From assembly GCF_014284125.1 (NCBI RefSeq), contig NZ_JACOFX010000009.1, positions 124,001 through 188,000 of the forward strand: a stretch of 64,000 bases of DNA, read 5' to 3'. A program made the translations under genes and the position numbers. Under the pieces are notes generated by a model. That model had not been told where the DNA came from and ran no database searches. It was given only the letters and a program-made list of their open reading frames with translations. Shown one piece after another: positions 63,690-64,000 of this stretch (position 1 is the first letter of the stretch; every line of letters starts with the position of its first letter). Origin of the DNA: Undibacterium umbellatum (GTDB taxonomy: Bacteria > Pseudomonadota > Gammaproteobacteria > Burkholderiales > Burkholderiaceae_D).

Positions 63690-64000
63690 TCACCCAGCCA
63701 GCGCTTTTAAAAAGACTTCCGTCTGCGTGTCTGCCGGATAAAATAATTCCACGCAAAGCTCATGCAAAGTGATGTCGCGTGGACTGCCAAATGTAGTCAA
63801 GGTGGTGAAGAGTGAAAGCTCTTGCCCGTGCAATTCCATGATGCAGGGTATCAATAAGGAAGGCTCGGTCGATTGTATGACAGGTGTTTGCTGTTTCAAG
63901 GCGATCACATTGGGATAGGCATTTACCTCGTCCACCAGAGCAATGATGTCTTCATCCCGACCACTGAGCATCAGCCGCTGCAAGACTTGCAAAAGATAAC
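63690..64000 (-). CDS. C-terminal part of a probable MmyB-like XRE-family regulator
   Basis: The frame is open to the right edge of the window, so the N-terminus lies beyond 64000. The visible 103 residues include EVNAYPNVIAL, ELSLFTTLTTFGSPRDITLHE and ELFYPADTQTEVFLKAL. This ending is typical of the ligand-binding region in HTH XRE/MmyB-like regulators. The DNA-binding part is not seen, so the call is by resemblance only. Confidence 0.6.
   Translation of the reverse strand, partial: YLLQVLQRLMLSGRDEDIIALVDEVNAYPNVIALKQQTPVIQSTEPSLLIPCIMELHGQELSLFTTLTTFGSPRDITLHELCVELFYPADTQTEVFLKALAG

Noticed and set aside
1-64000. CRISPR arrays, tRNA or rRNA genes
   Set aside because: No regularly spaced direct repeats, cloverleaf-type sequence or rRNA core sequence was seen in reading both strands. 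A covariance-model scan would settle the tRNA question.

Overview
The window looks like a chromosomal segment of a betaproteobacterium in the order Burkholderiales, most likely Oxalobacteraceae (Undibacterium or Herminiimonas-like). This is an inference from moderate GC content, a tandem glycine riboswitch, a Xanthomonas-type sucrose locus with amylosucrase, a sox thiosulfate-oxidation operon, and dispersed non-coding repeats of the kind common in these genomes. I see no rRNA, tRNA, CRISPR array, prophage or complete insertion sequence.

Layout. 1-9 kb: an HD-GYP sensor protein; a two-gene ada/2OG-oxygenase operon divergent from a flavin reductase gene across an inverted pair of Ada boxes; a DUF4034-type protein; and a small exported protein. 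9-12 kb: a REP pair next to a decayed HigB-type toxin gene, an STY0301-type small protein, and an RlhA-type U32 protein. 12-19 kb: PBP4 (dacB), a lipoprotein, an exported TPR protein, a tandem glycine riboswitch with no glycine gene behind it, and a secreted C70-type cysteine protease with an exported companion. 19-27 kb: a chemoreceptor, a 1331-residue WG-repeat protein and two paralogous lipoproteins. 26.6-32.6 kb: uppP, recQ, an MFS transporter behind two palindromic operators, a small-protein operon that includes a 24-residue membrane peptide, and a miniature transposable element (MITE-like) whose target site forms the stop codon of a neighbouring gene.

32.8-42.4 kb: a WYL regulator, then a sucrose locus: LacI-family regulator, two LacI-type operators, TonB-dependent receptor, amylosucrase, PfkB fructokinase and MFS sugar transporter. 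Sucrose would cross the outer membrane through the receptor and the inner membrane through the MFS protein. Amylosucrase would split it to glucan and fructose, and the kinase would phosphorylate the fructose.

42.4-49.8 kb: a four-gene operon read on the minus strand. It encodes an HscC-type Hsp70 followed by three divergent paralogs, each with a J-like N-terminal helix pair lacking the HPD motif, one membrane span and Sel1 repeats. This is the most system-like unfamiliar assembly in the window. 50.0-57.3 kb: soxCD-YZ-AX-B on the minus strand, a full periplasmic thiosulfate-oxidizing set, interrupted at two places by intergenic repeats. 57.5-64 kb: rhomboid protease, cytoplasmic M23-like protein, LysR/SDR divergent pair, solute-binding protein, YdeI-type protein, exported protein, GST, and the C-terminal part of a probable MmyB-like regulator running off the right edge.
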